From: Melitaea cinxia
Taxonomy: Eukaryota > Arthropoda > Insecta > Lepidoptera > Nymphalidae
Length of the DNA: 64,000 nt
Reading direction: 5' to 3'
Assembly (NCBI RefSeq): GCF_905220565.1
Contig: NC_059397.1
Span: 16,369,001-16,433,000 of the forward strand
A program made the translations under genes and the position numbers. Under the pieces are notes generated by a model. It did no database searches. It was not told where the DNA came from and was given only the letters and a program-made list of their open reading frames with translations. Positions 48,228 through 61,384 of this stretch are shown one piece after another; the stretch's first letter is position 1, and every line of letters begins with the position of its first letter.

Positions 48228-50369
48228 CTACCACAGAAATACGAGCCTCAATTGAGTTAAGACAAAGTGTAACTCTATCTTTAAAGACATATGGTTTAAT
48301 TTTGTTTGAATTTATTTGTCATCTCTAGCCGCATGTCAGCGCACTGAGGTAATGATCATTTCCGAAGAATGCCTACATTCCACAGCGAGTCAGCAGATGC
48401 AGATGTAGTACAATTAATTTGATCGTATTCTAAATAATTGTAAGTAATAGTCGTTATGTTGTGGATGCGTAACTGCCGATGAAGCCTTAAAACGAAAACA
48501 ACTGGATTAAATTTGACCTACTTCGACTTTTACATTTTACGCTCGGTCAATAAAATTGGTGTTGCTACTTGAAGAAAAAGTAGTGTACTTAGGTAAGTAC
48601 GAAATTTTGGATCAACATTATGAAGTTTTAATTATATGGTTCATTTTATTTTTATTTTTAAATTTTACTCAAATTTATTACTTTATTTTTTTTTAAATAA
48701 TTAATTCGATTCTGGAAAACTATAAATTCAGTCAGAATTAATAAAATCGTACTTTAGTTTCACTCAAAAATATTCGTACCTACTTATAATTAGTAAAACG
48801 AATTATTTGTTTTTTGTTAATTTGTAAAGTTAAAACTAATTTAATTCTTAATAATAAAAACTTAACGAATCATATTTAAGCCGGAATTGTGAATTATCTA
48901 ATAATAACGCAATTTATCATCTAATTATTTCAAGAATTTGTAAAAAAAAAAATCTGGAAAATATTTTATATATGCAACAATGTATCTAATTTAAAACTAT
49001 ATTAATCTTATGATGAAACAACTTTTTCGGATTTGATTGGGGTTTATTAAGTTTTTTAAAAGTCCGACGTTTCGGATATTTTACAGGAACATGGTCACGG
49101 GAGTGTATATTAATCTTTACAAGTATTTTATTAGTCATTGAGCTAAAGAAAATGTATAAAATCGTACGTATGAATTTTTAAAATCGTTTCTTAGACATGA
49201 TAATAATTAAAACAAAATTTATTAATGTATTAACATGAATATTTCATATGTTAATACCTTTTACTTAAGATTGACAAACAAAAATCAAGTAAGTATTTTA
49301 AAGATCATATGATATCAAATATCGTATCGTTACAAGTTTTATAGTGAAAATATTATTCCTCCTAACACCAACATCGAAATACATGTCAGTTAGATGAAAG
49401 TATCTAGCATCTTTATCCCTTAGCATTAGGAACTTAGAAGGGTTAAGTAGTAAATAAAACAAAGTACTCTAATAAACAGTTCGTCCAACAAGTTCCACCA
49501 CAATAAATACAATGAACAAGTCCAGATAAGTTCATGTTATCAGGACAGCCGTTAATCGTGTAAACTAAACTAAGGATAAAACAACTCAGGACTTGTTGAG
49601 ACATGTCGCACAACGACAAATGAGACTGTTCAGAAGGGCTAGACGAAGTTATACTTCGATGGAAGAGTTTCTTTTTGGAAATTATAATTTTGTAAAAATA
49701 AATTATTGCAAGAATAATAATGTTATACTTTTCCTGATCGAACAAGAAGCTACTAACAGTAGGTATGTGACATTATGTTGACAGTTAGGATTTTTGTGTT
49801 TGATTATTTGTTAAGATTTTTTTCCTTTTGGTATTTTGTGTACCACCACTAATTTCTTGTCATAGTTATATTAAGATTTCTTTCCTTAGTAGAAAACATA
49901 TCCAGTAAAGAACTTAAATAGGATCTTCGATGTGTGAAAGTATTATGGATTTTATGGATTGAAATTATATTTGCTAACTACTCCTTTATACCTTGTGATA
50001 CATTTTCATATTGATGTTACCCCTTTTTATTGTTTTTAATTAAGTGAGATAAGACTTAAGTACTTTATAACCCTACTTAATTTTAGTTACTTACCGAAAA
50101 AGGGCTTCTAAAATACCGATAACCTTTTCAGACCCGTTAATTAAGGTCGTGACTTTTACTAAGTAAATACTCTTTCTAAGTAGATAATCTTTAATTTATT
50201 AGCATTCAAATATATAAAAAAAAATCACAGATGTGATGAAACGCTAAATAATTTTTGTACGCGATTATTATGTATTACATGTATTTAATTACATATTTCC
50301 TGCATCACGTTGTTAATAGGTAGATATTTACGAAATAAAACATCAAATAGAAAATACGATATTTTCGAA

Positions 50370-50535
50370 GTAAAAATTCTTTAAGCACGCTTGACTTGGA
50401 ATAAGCTGGTAAATGCGTGATGAGAACGTTACGAAAAGATTGATCGGGCGAGGCGAACGGAAGTTGAGAGAGAGATAAAAGTTAAATGGAGCTAAAGATG
50501 TTGTACTCCAGTCGTGTGGTCTAAAGCACACTAGT
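50370..50535 (+). repeat. Family I repeat, longer copy
   Basis: Starts agcacgcttgacttggaata, includes gatgagaacgttacgaaaag and tgatcgggcgaggcgaacgg, and ends gtgtggtctaaagcacacta. Shared with 27085-27185. No coding sequence; the minus ORF is a shadow. Confidence 0.5.
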
Positions 50536-53485
50536 TTTTTTTATTGAGGTCGTTCTAGTGTTTTAGTGATACCTAAATAGTCAGAATAATTTAGTGTTTG
50601 ATAGAGTTAGTGTTCATTCATTCTTTTAGATTAATGGCTGATAGAGTTAATGAGTGCTTACTAGAATAACAGAGAATGTTCTAATTTATCGTCATTCTTA
50701 TGGTTATCAATGAAATGTGATCATGTCATTATTCTCTTCGATGGTATGCTAGGAATTTATATTTAAAGTTGGAATTTAGTTCATCCCTGCAGTCCCGTTA
50801 TGTTAGATTTCTGAACCGCAATCTTATGATCAGTAAGTCATTGAATAAGACTTCGTGCAAGGCCAATCAATACGCGGGAAAAACGAGTTCAAATCTATGC
50901 AACCTAAAATATTCTTTATCCAAATGGTTTAAGGGCTTCAATTGTCTGTTTGTATTTGTTTGTTTTATAGATTGTAACGAATAAGCTTCAGTCAGTTACT
51001 TCTTATGCTGCGGTTACAGACCGCTATATTGTATTTTTTATTGTTTTCTCATCGGACGCTACTCTTTCACGATTAAGTAATTGAGCTCTCGCTGTGTTAC
51101 AACATAGCTTGATACTGTTATCTTATGTACAGACATTGATAGTTAAAACTTCACGAGATGTTCTTATCGTCTCAGTTTTTTGTATCTCTTATCAAGGGAA
51201 ATAATACTATTTACACTGTGAGTACAAATATTACGAAATTAAAAGCCAAAGAAAAAAAATAACTGTTTTAAAATGATTCGTTTAAAATAAAAATATTTCT
51301 ACTCATAATGAAAGGTATTAAAATACTAGTTGTGGTAGAAATCTTTTATATTTCATAAATATGTAAAATTTACTATAGCGTATTTTATGACAAAGGCGAT
51401 GGCAAAAAATTCACCAAAATAACCTTCTTAGACGCTCAGTCATGGACGTTTCAAGTATCTTCATGTTATAATTTTTTCATAAATGCAAAAAAAAAAACTG
51501 CACTGACGGCAAAATGTAAACACGCTAATCGCTGCTAAGAAACTATATTTTTAATATCTTATGAAAGTTTTCAACGATATTTTAAAATTGATTAATGAAA
51601 GAAGGGCTAAAAGGGTGAACTTAGTTAATGATTAATTAAGAGTTTAAGCTTACTATTGTTGGCGGTAGTTTTTAATTACAATTGTAGCTATATAGCCCAT
51701 TAACGAGCAACTTAGGTAAAAGTACAAAGCATGTTTTGATTTTGTAAATTACAGAAATAATTTGGTTTCCTTCCAAATTATAGTGCATTGTGCACACAAC
51801 ATGGCGAATATCCCGTTTTATAAATAAACTGATTTTAACCATAACAGACATGTAGTTGTTAGTATCAGTTAGAGAGCACATCAATGTCACGGACAAAGCG
51901 TAGACTAGACTGCAAATGGCAATACTAAGGCTAACCTTCAAGGTTGATGGCCCTCAGGAAGAGTCACTTGAGACGAAATTGCCTGTTCAGCTGCGCTCGC
52001 CATCTATCTAACGTCTCCTGCAATGCATTTCAAGTCTAAATTTGCAGTAATAACAGTATGAACAGGATTATTAAGTGACCAATTGAAGACTACAATAATA
52101 TATACTATAGCTTGTACGTATGTTTATTTATTATCATTATCAACTCGCTGATCACTCGATATTTTAGAATTATATAATTTTTTTTATTTGCATTTGACAG
52201 GTATCGGATCGTGATTCGAAATTAGCGTTACTAAATTAACCGAGAAGACGAAAAATAGACAAATGAAATCGAACCAAAAGATTCTTTCGCTAGAGCGATT
52301 TTAATAGATTTTCGCTTTTATTTTGATTTTCGCTATTTCGCGATTTATAATGAGACCTAATTAAAATACATATATCAAAATGTTAAATAAGAACAGAATG
52401 TGTTTTATGAATATTATAAGTACTCGTATGAGTTACCTAAACGTAGTGGCAAAAACTGTCGCGAGATTTGAAATAAAACCATAAATGTACGGAGTCAAGC
52501 TAATTGGACCGCAAATGGACACTGAAATATTTTTAAAACATATTATTACTAAACAGTAATAAATAACACTACAACTAACCGGACAGTGATATTTAATTTC
52601 ATTTTAGAAAACTTAAATTGCAAAGTTGTGATAGTTTTAATTTTATATTCGTTTCTCAAAGCCACCCTGGAATGAGAGAGGATTGTAATTAAGTAAAGAG
52701 AGTTCAGGAAAGTAAAGAAATATGTATCACACGTTTTTGGTTACAATACTGAGTTAAGTAAAAAGATTGTATGTAAAAAATCTTTTGTCAATAAAACTTT
52801 ATAAAAAAAAGCATTAAAATTTTTCTTAGAAACTTTTTTTTTTATAAAAGAAATAAGTAAATTATCTTATCTCGAAATGTGTGGCTGATGTGAAGTACTT
52901 GAGTATTTTGTAATAAAAACAGGGTTTATCAGCTTTTAGCTCGGATTTTTTAAGTAGATGACTGACATCTTGAGTGCGAAATATATAGCACTTGACTTCG
53001 TTATTTAGGTCAAACTTAGTTATCAGAATAATCTTAGTAACTGATCTTGAATTTTTTTTTATCACATCGTTTTTGTATATTTCAAAATATCAAGTACACT
53101 GTTTCTCTATGGGCCTTTGTAGTCTTTGGTACTTATTTATTTATTCCATCATCTTACATCTAACATTACATGATATTATCCTAATGCGTTAGTGTTGTTG
53201 TCGTATTAAATACGTGTCATATGAAGATAAAAATACAAAAATTGACATCACATTCAATTCCATTATTTCATTTAACAAAACAAAACTAAATTATTACTAA
53301 AATTCACAATACATAGTCAAATTACACAATCTATATTAATAAAAACTATAATAATTTCATCACTTTAGTCATTTTCATTAAAAATAAAATAAATTAAAAT
53401 CAATAAATCAATTTAAAACCTAGTTAATAAATTAAAATCCAATTAAATACTTGATAAAAATGCAATTAATACAAAAAAATAAAAT

Positions 53486-53950
53486 CTTATACTATTAAAC
53501 GAGCAATTCTTGTATATATATATCTATATAATCTGAATCTCGGAAACGGCTCCAACGATTTTCATGAAATTTAGTATGCAGGGGATTACGGGTGAGATAA
53601 ATAAACCTAGCTAGGATTCATTTTTAGAAAATGTCGTTTTATCCCTGTTTTAAGGCAATGAAAAAATGGCTATAATACCGTTAGAATAAGAAGGTAAATT
53701 TCGCATCTGTCAATAAAGTTGTAATAGCTTAGGGGAAATCGGCCGATCGCGCTCGGCCGAAAAGATCATGGTTCGAATCTTCAAGTTTTCCAGATCGATT
53801 ATCGTTTTTTTTTCTTTTTTTTTCTAAAAAAAATAAAATCGAAAAATATTATTCATATTTTATCAATATGTAATTCGTATTTAAATATGATTTTCAAAAA
53901 ACACGATTTACTAAAAATACCGAGCTAAGCTCGGTCACCCAGGTCCTATC
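53486..53950 (+). mobile_element. Helitron-like element carrying a tRNA-like module
   Basis: It opens with cttatactattaaacgagca, then atctcggaaacggctccaac, a block found at the 5' end of many short Helitron/Helentron-type repeats of insects. It closes with the perfect hairpin ACCGAGCT/AGCTCGGT (53919-53935) and cacccaggt. Inside are an A box TAGCTTAGGGG (53725-53735) and a B box GGTTCGAATC (53770-53779) spaced as in a tRNA gene, with a perfect stem CGGCCGA/TCGGCCG (53740-53759) between them. This is not a functional tRNA by eye: no acceptor stem or anticodon arm can be drawn with confidence. Confidence 0.55.
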
Positions 53951-54056
53951 TATAATCGTCGTTGCTGATACAGCTATCTGACATATATATTTCCTTTTCA
54001 CCATCGAACTCCATTTCTTTTAACATAATTTTTATACGCAACCTGTAAAATGAAAC

Positions 54057-54385
54057 CTGTCAGCCTGTTATATCCCACTGTTTGGCATAGGTCTCTTTCC
54101 ACATGTAGGAGAAGGATCAGAGCTTAATCCACCACGCTGCTCCAATGCGGGTTAGCGGATATATTACCTAGTATGAGTAACGATCGCTATTAGGTGTACA
54201 TGATAACAACCGGGACCGACAGCTTAACTTCTCTCTGAGACACGGCGGGGACAAGGACTAACAACCCGACCGGAAATAAATATTGGCATAAACACAAATA
54301 TCCACACCGAGCGGGAATCGAACACGCGACCGTCGGTGTTTAGGAGCCGCCAACACGGCACACGTATCATTACACCAGAGCGTCC
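54057..54385 (-). mobile_element. Family A SINE, full-length type
   Basis: The tail and body are followed by the tRNA-like head in complement: gagcgggaatcgaacacgcg (B box) and cattacaccagagcg (A box). The head sequence is a different variant from that of 1983-2325 and closer to that of 58190-58437, showing two head types on one tail family. Confidence 0.75.
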
Positions 54386-54975
54386 GTCAAATAAAAACTG
54401 GTAGTTTATTACTTAAGATGGAATAGAGATTATCAACATTTTTGTTGCTAAAGCCCATCAGTAACTTATGTACAAGATAAACTACAACAACAACGTGTCC
54501 AGCAGTTTCTAAATTCATTTGATCAAAATTATATACTTTTCGATCAAAATACCCATGAAAATAGCCGTATTAATAAACGCAACTATTATAGCACAAACAC
54601 CTTTTAAAACAATATTTAATCAATATAAAATGCAAGTCGAAACTGCCCAGTCATTTGACGAACAAAAAATAATACTGATTGAAAAATGATGGACGGAAAC
54701 GAGGAGCGCACGCAATCAACATTCAGGAAAAGGCAATTCTGGAACAATTTACGACGCCTCTAGTGTCTAGGGCTGGGTTTTATGTGAAATAACGTTCCCG
54801 ATCTCGTTTCTAGATCATAACCTTCAATGAAGACAGTCATAAAACTATTGACCTCGCTGGGTTAATGAGTCTCTGTAAAGTTGACTTCGATGTTTGTTTT
54901 ATATAACTAGTAGATGAGACTACGACGGAACGATTCGCGTTTGTAGTTACAGTTGAATTTTTTTTTATCTTTTAG

Positions 54976-55050
54976 GATCACAGCTATGAGGCACTTTTGT
55001 ATTCATGCGCTGAGGAACGCTTGAAATGCCGGGCGAGCATTTGGAGTTAG
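54976..55050 (+). CDS. Weak candidate terminal exon
   Basis: A long T tract and ttatcttttag precede GAT CAC AGC, and the frame runs 24 codons (DHSYEALLYSCAEERL then KCRASIWS) to a TAG at 55048-55050. An ATTAAA lies about 40 bases further on. It is locally GC-richer. No upstream partner exon was found and 24 open codons after an acceptor-like site can occur by chance, so this is a low-confidence call. Confidence 0.2.
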   Translation, partial: DHSYEALLYSCAEERLKCRASIWS

Positions 55051-55185
55051 AGTGTTGGAGGCGTCAACAGGCTAGATTTACTTGTTTATTAAAGACACCT
55101 AAATATTTTAATAGTTACGCCACAAAAATATGTCAAAATAACGTTTGCCAAATATTAAAGCGTAGAATGAATTAGAATCTATACA

Positions 55186-55362
55186 TCTATACATATATAA
55201 AAATTAACGTTTGTCTGTATGTCCTCTATAGAATCGTAAACTATGCATTGATCATGTCATGGTCTTCAGCAAAGTGTTGTGCATGAGCTTATAACGGTTT
55301 CTGAGTTGGTACGACCAAAAATAATAATAATAATAAAAGCCTACAGGGTACATACAGCCTAG
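55186..55362 (+). mobile_element. Helitron (family D), full length
   Basis: It starts TCTATACATATATAAAAATT after a host A and ends catacagcCTAG before a host T. It contains acgattct...cctcta in complement, ttgatcatgtcatggtcttc and gagttggtacgaccaaaaat. A taa repeat interrupts the 3' hairpin region at 55320-55337. It is non-autonomous. Confidence 0.65.
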
Positions 55363-57774
55363 TAATAAATAAAAGATTTAAAAAAGTTTAAAACACACGT
55401 TCTCTTATAGAAGTTAGTTTCATTCCTTTTCCGCTAAATGACTATAGTAAGAATAGTTATCATTATGTAAACGTCATTAAAAGATAAAATTATTTTAAAG
55501 TATGTTTGTTATTTCAAATTTTTTATTAACATCGTCAACATCTTGCTATTTATTTTTGTCTATTTATCTATCTAATCCGTTTGATAAGTGGATAAATTAT
55601 ATTAATAATCCCATACGATTAAAATTGTTTCATATAAAGTAATTCAAGGTGTTACTGATAAAACTTTAACACTATCTAATAAAATATTTAAGATAATTAA
55701 ATTGTCATAAATATTTTTTCCCTCACTTATAAATACTTTAATATAAACCTGTTGCAAGACGCATCGAAAGCTTCAGCGTATAGAACCTTATAAATTACTA
55801 GCTGTCCACTGTTATTTCGACCACGTGGATCAAACGATTCTTATTATTGTGTTTTCTCACGTTAGACTGTTAGAGTATAGCCGATATTACTCAAAGTAAT
55901 ACAGAATTCTATTGGTAGAAGAATTTTTAAAATTGGACTAATGGTTCTTGAGCTTCCAAACGAACAAAAATCAAATATTTTCTCTTTATAAGTACTATTA
56001 GTTTGAATCACGAGAACGCAAATTACGTTAAATACATAAAATACAAATCAAATACGTACATAAACTGCTTAAAAAATCTTAGTTTTTATAGTATTATCCA
56101 TACTTTGGTATGTATTTGTTTTTTTAATCTTAGTAGATACCTATCCATATGTAAAATTTCTTTTATTTATTTTTATTTTATTCATTCATAAAAACTTACC
56201 TGCTTTGGAATAAAGGGGTATTACTTTTTAAGAAACATTAACAGTAATGATTAAACTAACACACGCAAAACTGCGCGAAATCGTCTAACTCATAACATAG
56301 GACAGATAAGTGACAAATTCGTACACGTGTTTCTAATAATTTCACGATTCAACCAAAGTCCGGTCAAGTGGTAGGCATATCCAATTTTATCGGATTCCAT
56401 TAAGAGCCATTTCACAAAAATCGGTAACAATCCGCGAAATTGTAATATTTTGACGTCGTTAATCTCAGTGTTGGATGCAATAATGTAATTTATATTCTTG
56501 AAATATAATAGAGCAACCTTTGTTGTAGTCCATAGTCATATCAGAATTTTGATTTATATTATGTGTATAAAATTATCAACCTTTTCATCAGCCTCCTCCC
56601 TGGGTAAACGGTCGCAATGTATACTTTGAAGTCCTACTTTTCAATAACCTCTACGTTGAAACCATTTTAAAAAAATATCATAATATGTGGAATATAATTT
56701 TGTTGTCCACTATCATAGATTTTTATTCCATTTGTATCTCTATTAAACGATAAAAAAAATTTAAAAGTTACGAATATTTTCCAAATAAGTACAATTTTAA
56801 ATGCGATATTTCTCTTAGAAAACTAAGAAATTTTAACGAACTATCTTCATCAAAGTAAACTTACATCATTAAGGAATACAAAAAAAATAATTAAAAGATG
56901 TAATTATTTTTAATACATTTTATATTAAATAATAAAAAGATAGTATATATTGCCACGCATCAAGCCCGGTAAATCAGTCGAGCGCTAGCGCTCTTAGAGG
57001 TAAGGTCCACGCCAAATTCTGCGCAGCCGTCTCTTTCGCTCACACGCGCCAAGCGCCTGTTGTTATAGCGGATAAAACGCATTTGATACTTTCATAATAA
57101 AATATAAATAAAATAAACATATTACGAAAATGACTGTAAAATAATATAATGATAATTTCTGTAAACAAATGTATAATTTAATTTTCTTTTCTCACACTAT
57201 CAATACAAATAGGCATTTCAATCTGTTTGTCTTGTTATTTGTTAATTAATATGTTTGTCGGTGTCGATGTCATTAAATGCTTTTTTATTCATATCGTAAA
57301 TATTAGATTCATTCGTAAACTGAAAAAACTAAATCAATTTAAAAAAATTGTTTCATAAAATTGATTTTTTTATTTTATTTTAAATTTATTGACTGTTGTT
57401 ATATAACATATTTGAAATTTTTAACAAATTAATTATGTAAAAAACATTTTATACCATAGTTATAATTTTTATTATACATCAGAAAATGATCACGATGGTC
57501 TTTTGGTTGTCACACTATACGTACTAGCACAAAGGTCGCGCGGCTCGTACGACTCGCGCGATGCGACCAAATTTACCTAAACTTGCAGAGCGTAAAATTG
57601 TGAAATGGCTCTTAAGTATATTATTGCGATATATTATTTTCCAAGTAATCGCACAGCTCACGACAACAGAATACATGGAACTTTGAACTAAACTAATAAG
57701 AAACATTTTGTCTAATACGATCGTCGGACTGAAAAAGGAATGAAGCAAGCTTTTAACTATTATTACATTTTTTT

Positions 57775-58115
57775 TTGTGCTGTGTGGCTACGGCACTAAA
57801 GAATTTAGCCACCCCCTCTCTTCCCGTGGGTGTCGTAAGAGGCGACTAAGGGATAACAAGGTTCCACAACCATCTTGGAACTTAAGAAGCCGACCGATGG
57901 CGGGATAGCCATCCAACTGCTGGCTTTGAAATACACAGGCCGAAGACGGGCAGCAGCGTCTTTGGTGCGACAAAGCCAGTACTGCGGTCACCAACCCGCC
58001 TGCCCAGCGTGGTGACTATGGGCAAAACACATGAGTTCACGTTATTTTTGACGTAAACTTGTGGAGGCCCATGTCCAGCAGTGGACTGTATAGGCTGTAA
58101 TGAATGAATGACATT
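57775..58115 (+). mobile_element. RTE-tail retroposon (family C), longest copy
   Basis: It runs from tgctgtgtggctacggcact to gcagtggactgtataggctg and ends in atga repeats (aatgaatgaatga), a tandem tail characteristic of RTE-clade LINEs and the SINEs they mobilise. No reverse transcriptase is included. The 68-codon and 132-codon minus ORFs over it are shadows; the first is shared with 5711-5960. Confidence 0.7.
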
Positions 58116-58189
58116 TTTTTTAAGACCATTACATACTTTTTTATTTATATTGACTTCGAAGTTAAGTTCTAATTTTTTTTTAGAGTAAC

Positions 58190-58437
58190 TGCTCTGGTGT
58201 AGTGGTGCGTGTAGTCGTCTAAAACAACGACGGTTTGAGAGTTCGATTCCCGCTCGGGATGGACATTTGTATTTGTACAAACATTTCTTACCGGTTTGAG
58301 TGTCTGTCTTTCTGGGTCTACTTACCGTGTCTCGGAGAGCACGTTTAGCCCTCGGTCCCGGTTGGTATCATAAATAACTGATAGCGATCGTTACTCAAAG
58401 TAGGGTAGCATATATTATCCGCCAACCTTAAGTTGAG
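58190..58437 (+). mobile_element. tRNA-derived SINE with intact A and B boxes
   Basis: The A box TGGTGTAGTGG is at 58195-58205 and the B box GTTCGATTCC at 58241-58250, with spacing as in tRNA genes. The body with ggtcccggttggtatcataa and gatagcgatcgttactcaaa follows in the sense orientation. The tail beyond tccgccaacc is missing, so this copy is 3'-shortened. Confidence 0.7.
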
Positions 58438-58977
58438 TTTCTGTGGTGTCTTTCTCCTTTTGGTCATTTGCAGGTCTTAATGAGTTTAAATTTGGTTCAG
58501 CCAGACGCTGCCTTACTGTATCCGTACTAATCCGTATTAATTGTCTCCTCCAGCAGACATTCAATATTCTATATAGTCTTTATTTCATTAAGACGGGCCA
58601 GGTACTTTTGAAGATGTTGAAGAATTTCTAACTTTTCTTCTAATTTTAGTAATTAATACAGAAGAGTATTTACTATATTATAAAAATAATGTGTTTTTGG
58701 GTTTCTTTGTCTGTTATGTTTTAAAGCGTAATTCGCCACATTGCTTTATAAAGAATTGACGAATGTACACATATGAATTTTTTTACAATTCCTATTACAA
58801 AATTTAAGCTTAAAAATAACTTTAAAGAATTACTAGCGATAGAAAACCAACTGTGTATTATATCTCTTAAGCCGCATTGGCTGTCATAATCATCATAACT
58901 TCAATTTTTAAGTATTTAATATTGACAACTAGTAACTCATGGTATAAAACATACAAATAATAATAATTATTATTTAA

Positions 58978-59120
58978 TCATCATCATCATCATCATCATT
59001 TCAGCCTATTACAGTCCACTGCTGGACATAGGCCTCCATAAGTTCGCGCCAAAAATGGAATGAACTCATGTGTTTTTCCCATAGTCACCACGCTGGGCAG
59101 GTTGGTTGGTGACCGCATTT
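58978..59120 (-). mobile_element. Family C retroposon, 5'-truncated, with (ATG)n tail
   Basis: On plus it begins with nine cat units (tail atgatgatg on minus), then ttcagcctattacagtccac and the complement of the family to ggttggtgaccgc. Strong 5' truncation with an intact tandem tail is typical of RTE-mediated insertion. Confidence 0.7.
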
Positions 59121-59304
59121 AATATGCATGTTTAATTATTAAACATGCGTCGTTCGTTTCATTTAATGATATAATGTTAACCAAAACCCATCTATTCAGA
59201 CTAGCAGTTGAAATGGATTGACACATGACATGTCATCCTAAAAAACCTTCAACACAATAACATTATTACTATGTAATATGCAATATGATTTATAATTATA
59301 TATA

Positions 59305-59490
59305 TTTCTTATATAACTAGATCGATAAACAAGCGTACGGACCTCCTGATGGTAAGATATTCGTAGTAAGGAAGTCTGGATCACCAGAAGCATCGCAAGC
59401 ATGTTGCCGACCCTATATCCAACAGCTCTGGTCACTCTACTCAACACAAGAACATAACACAGCTTGAAAGATGCTTCCTGCCCCAGTTAA
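59305..59490 (-). mobile_element. Family B retroposon, diverged
   Basis: The text aactagatcgataaacaagc, then gtacggacctcctgatggta and agcatcgcaagcatgttgcc, ends near tgccccagttaaa. It has substitutions throughout and a deletion of the Cs-rich centre. Confidence 0.6.
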
Positions 59491-59546
59491 AATATGCTTT
59501 TAGATAATCAATTATTTAGGGAATCTACATAGAAGTAAAAGAGGTG

Positions 59547-59748
59547 TGGCGACATCTATCGCGCGAAATACGAACGTCGACAAACTACGTAATTAGAGAA
59601 AACTGACGCATGCTACATCGCGCTATCAGAGTTTTCAAAGTGAATAACTATATACACAAGATCCCGACAACAACCGTCGGGGCGTTAGCCCGCCAGACAC
59701 AACATCCGTCTGGTCGGAGGATCCTCCCTTTTCTTCACACTTCCAAAC
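59547..59748 (+). mobile_element. 5' LTR of an LTR retrotransposon
   Basis: It begins TGTGGCGACATCTATCGCGC and is nearly identical to 3548-3745 up to ctccctttt. It ends near cttcacacttccaaac just before the primer-binding site. The internal coding region is gone beyond the first few dozen bases. LTR boundaries are approximate. Confidence 0.7.
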
Positions 59749-59764
59749 TGGTGACCCCGACGTG
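59749..59764 (+). other. Primer-binding site matching tRNA-Trp 3' end
   Basis: TGGTGACCCCGACGTG is the exact complement of the last 16 nucleotides (with CCA) of eukaryotic tRNA-Trp, as I know that tRNA. Its position right after the LTR is where minus-strand DNA synthesis is primed. This supports the LTR call for both copies in the window. Confidence 0.7.
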
Positions 59765-61384
59765 AAGTGATCCCACTGCTAACACTATAGAGGTAATAAC
59801 GCACAGCAAATAAAAGTCCAGACAAAAAAAAATGAAACAGTCTTATCTTTATCAAACTAATTTGTTAAATGGTTAATATGTATGCTAAAGATATCCTAGA
59901 AAAGGATAACGTTATAAGTCATAGAAAAAAATATAAAGAGCTTTGGGAGCGTATGCAGTAATTGTTATTTATTTAATTTTAATTAGATTTAAAAGTAATT
60001 CTCCGTTTATTTCAGCACAAAGCCCAAGCGATGAAATAGCGAAGAGTTAGTTTCTCATACGATTTATAAATTATAATTATAATCATATTTCAAAATCGTA
60101 AATAGAAATTAGTTGTATACTAACGTTATCTAAGGAAGTTGCGCGTCGGGATTTTAAAGCAATTTAGATTTACTATTAAGAGATATATTGCTTCCTCGTT
60201 TACCAATTCTTATTATATTATAAATTTGAAATTCCTCAATGTTAACGATCGCGTGCAGCAGGTCAATGTAATTACGTATTGTTACTGATACTACATTTTT
60301 CTATTACTTAAAGTTATTCAAGAAAAAGATACCAAGGACTTTAATTCATAGTCACTATTGTAAATGAAAAAAAAACTTACAATTTTCTTTTTAATTATCG
60401 TTAAAATGAAGACCGAAGAAGAAGAATCGGTAAGAAACTCAGCATTTGTAAAAATACTGAAATCGCTGCGATTATTCCGCATTCTGCAACATATTAATTT
60501 TTATTTTAAATTCTAAATTTAAATACTGTATACAATGGGCGTGTTTAATATAAATTTTATTATGATTCATATTCAATCACAATCTACATAGAAATATATT
60601 TTCTCAATTAATAGATTCAAATCAAAGATTCAAGTTATAAACCAATATCAAATGAAAACCCTTAATGGAATAAGCCCTATAAATATCCAGCATCGCATCT
60701 TGTATTTGCATTCAACTGCATAATTGATAAACACCCAAGAATATTACGACTAACTCGATAGACAAGAGGGAGCGTGTGCCTTCATTTCGAGGCATAGCTT
60801 AAAAATACTGTTACGCAAACGTCGTCCTATTACAAATAGCAATAAAGGTGAAAACATCATGAAGTTATTGAAATGATCTGTTGATTGTACGTAAAATGCT
60901 TTCGTGCGAAGGCGGTAAGTGGGAGCAAGTAGCAGGAGAACTATTATTTATCGTAGCTTTGTTGATAGCTTCGTTTGAAAAGCAAAGAATGTCTTCATAT
61001 TTTAATTTTTCACTTGTTCAATTTTATATTTTAAAGTGCATTCGATTTAATAAATGAATGCGATCTTTTCGTGACAAGCGTTTCGTTTGGTAACATAAAT
61101 TATTTTGTCTATAAATGTATAAATAGTAAGTAAACTATTCTTCTACCTGAATCAATCCTAGTCTAAAATCAATTTAATTAAGTGTCCTTATGCGTATTGG
61201 AATATATTATCGTATGTATTATATTATGTATCGTATATGTGTATGCGTGTATTTATAAGTATCATATTATTTGTATCTACGTGTGTATACATTATTATGT
61301 ATGTGTGCATTTATATATTGTATAATTATGTATTTATTATATATTATATTTTTATTCTCAATACGTTTTGATTGTACCTACACG

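Noticed and set aside
51672..51941. 89-codon minus frame with a hydrophobic start
   Set aside because: It starts only at TTG, is AT-biased in its second half and has no splice or homology support.
51940..52040. Minus frame MASAAEQAISSQ with an upstream in-frame stop
   Set aside because: It has only 21 codons, a weak donor and no partner exon; kept only as a note.
53725..53779. A true tRNA gene
   Set aside because: Only A and B boxes and one stem are visible; acceptor and anticodon arms cannot be built.
54687..54761. Plus frame MDGNEERTQSTFRK, 24 codons
   Set aside because: Short, without splice signals or recognised similarity.
58195..58265. A true tRNA gene
   Set aside because: The promoter boxes belong to a SINE head with a long non-tRNA body.
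57788..58280. 68- and 132-codon minus-strand ORFs
   Set aside because: They cover a dispersed retroposon and a SINE; the 68-codon frame recurs at 5741-5947 because the repeat recurs.
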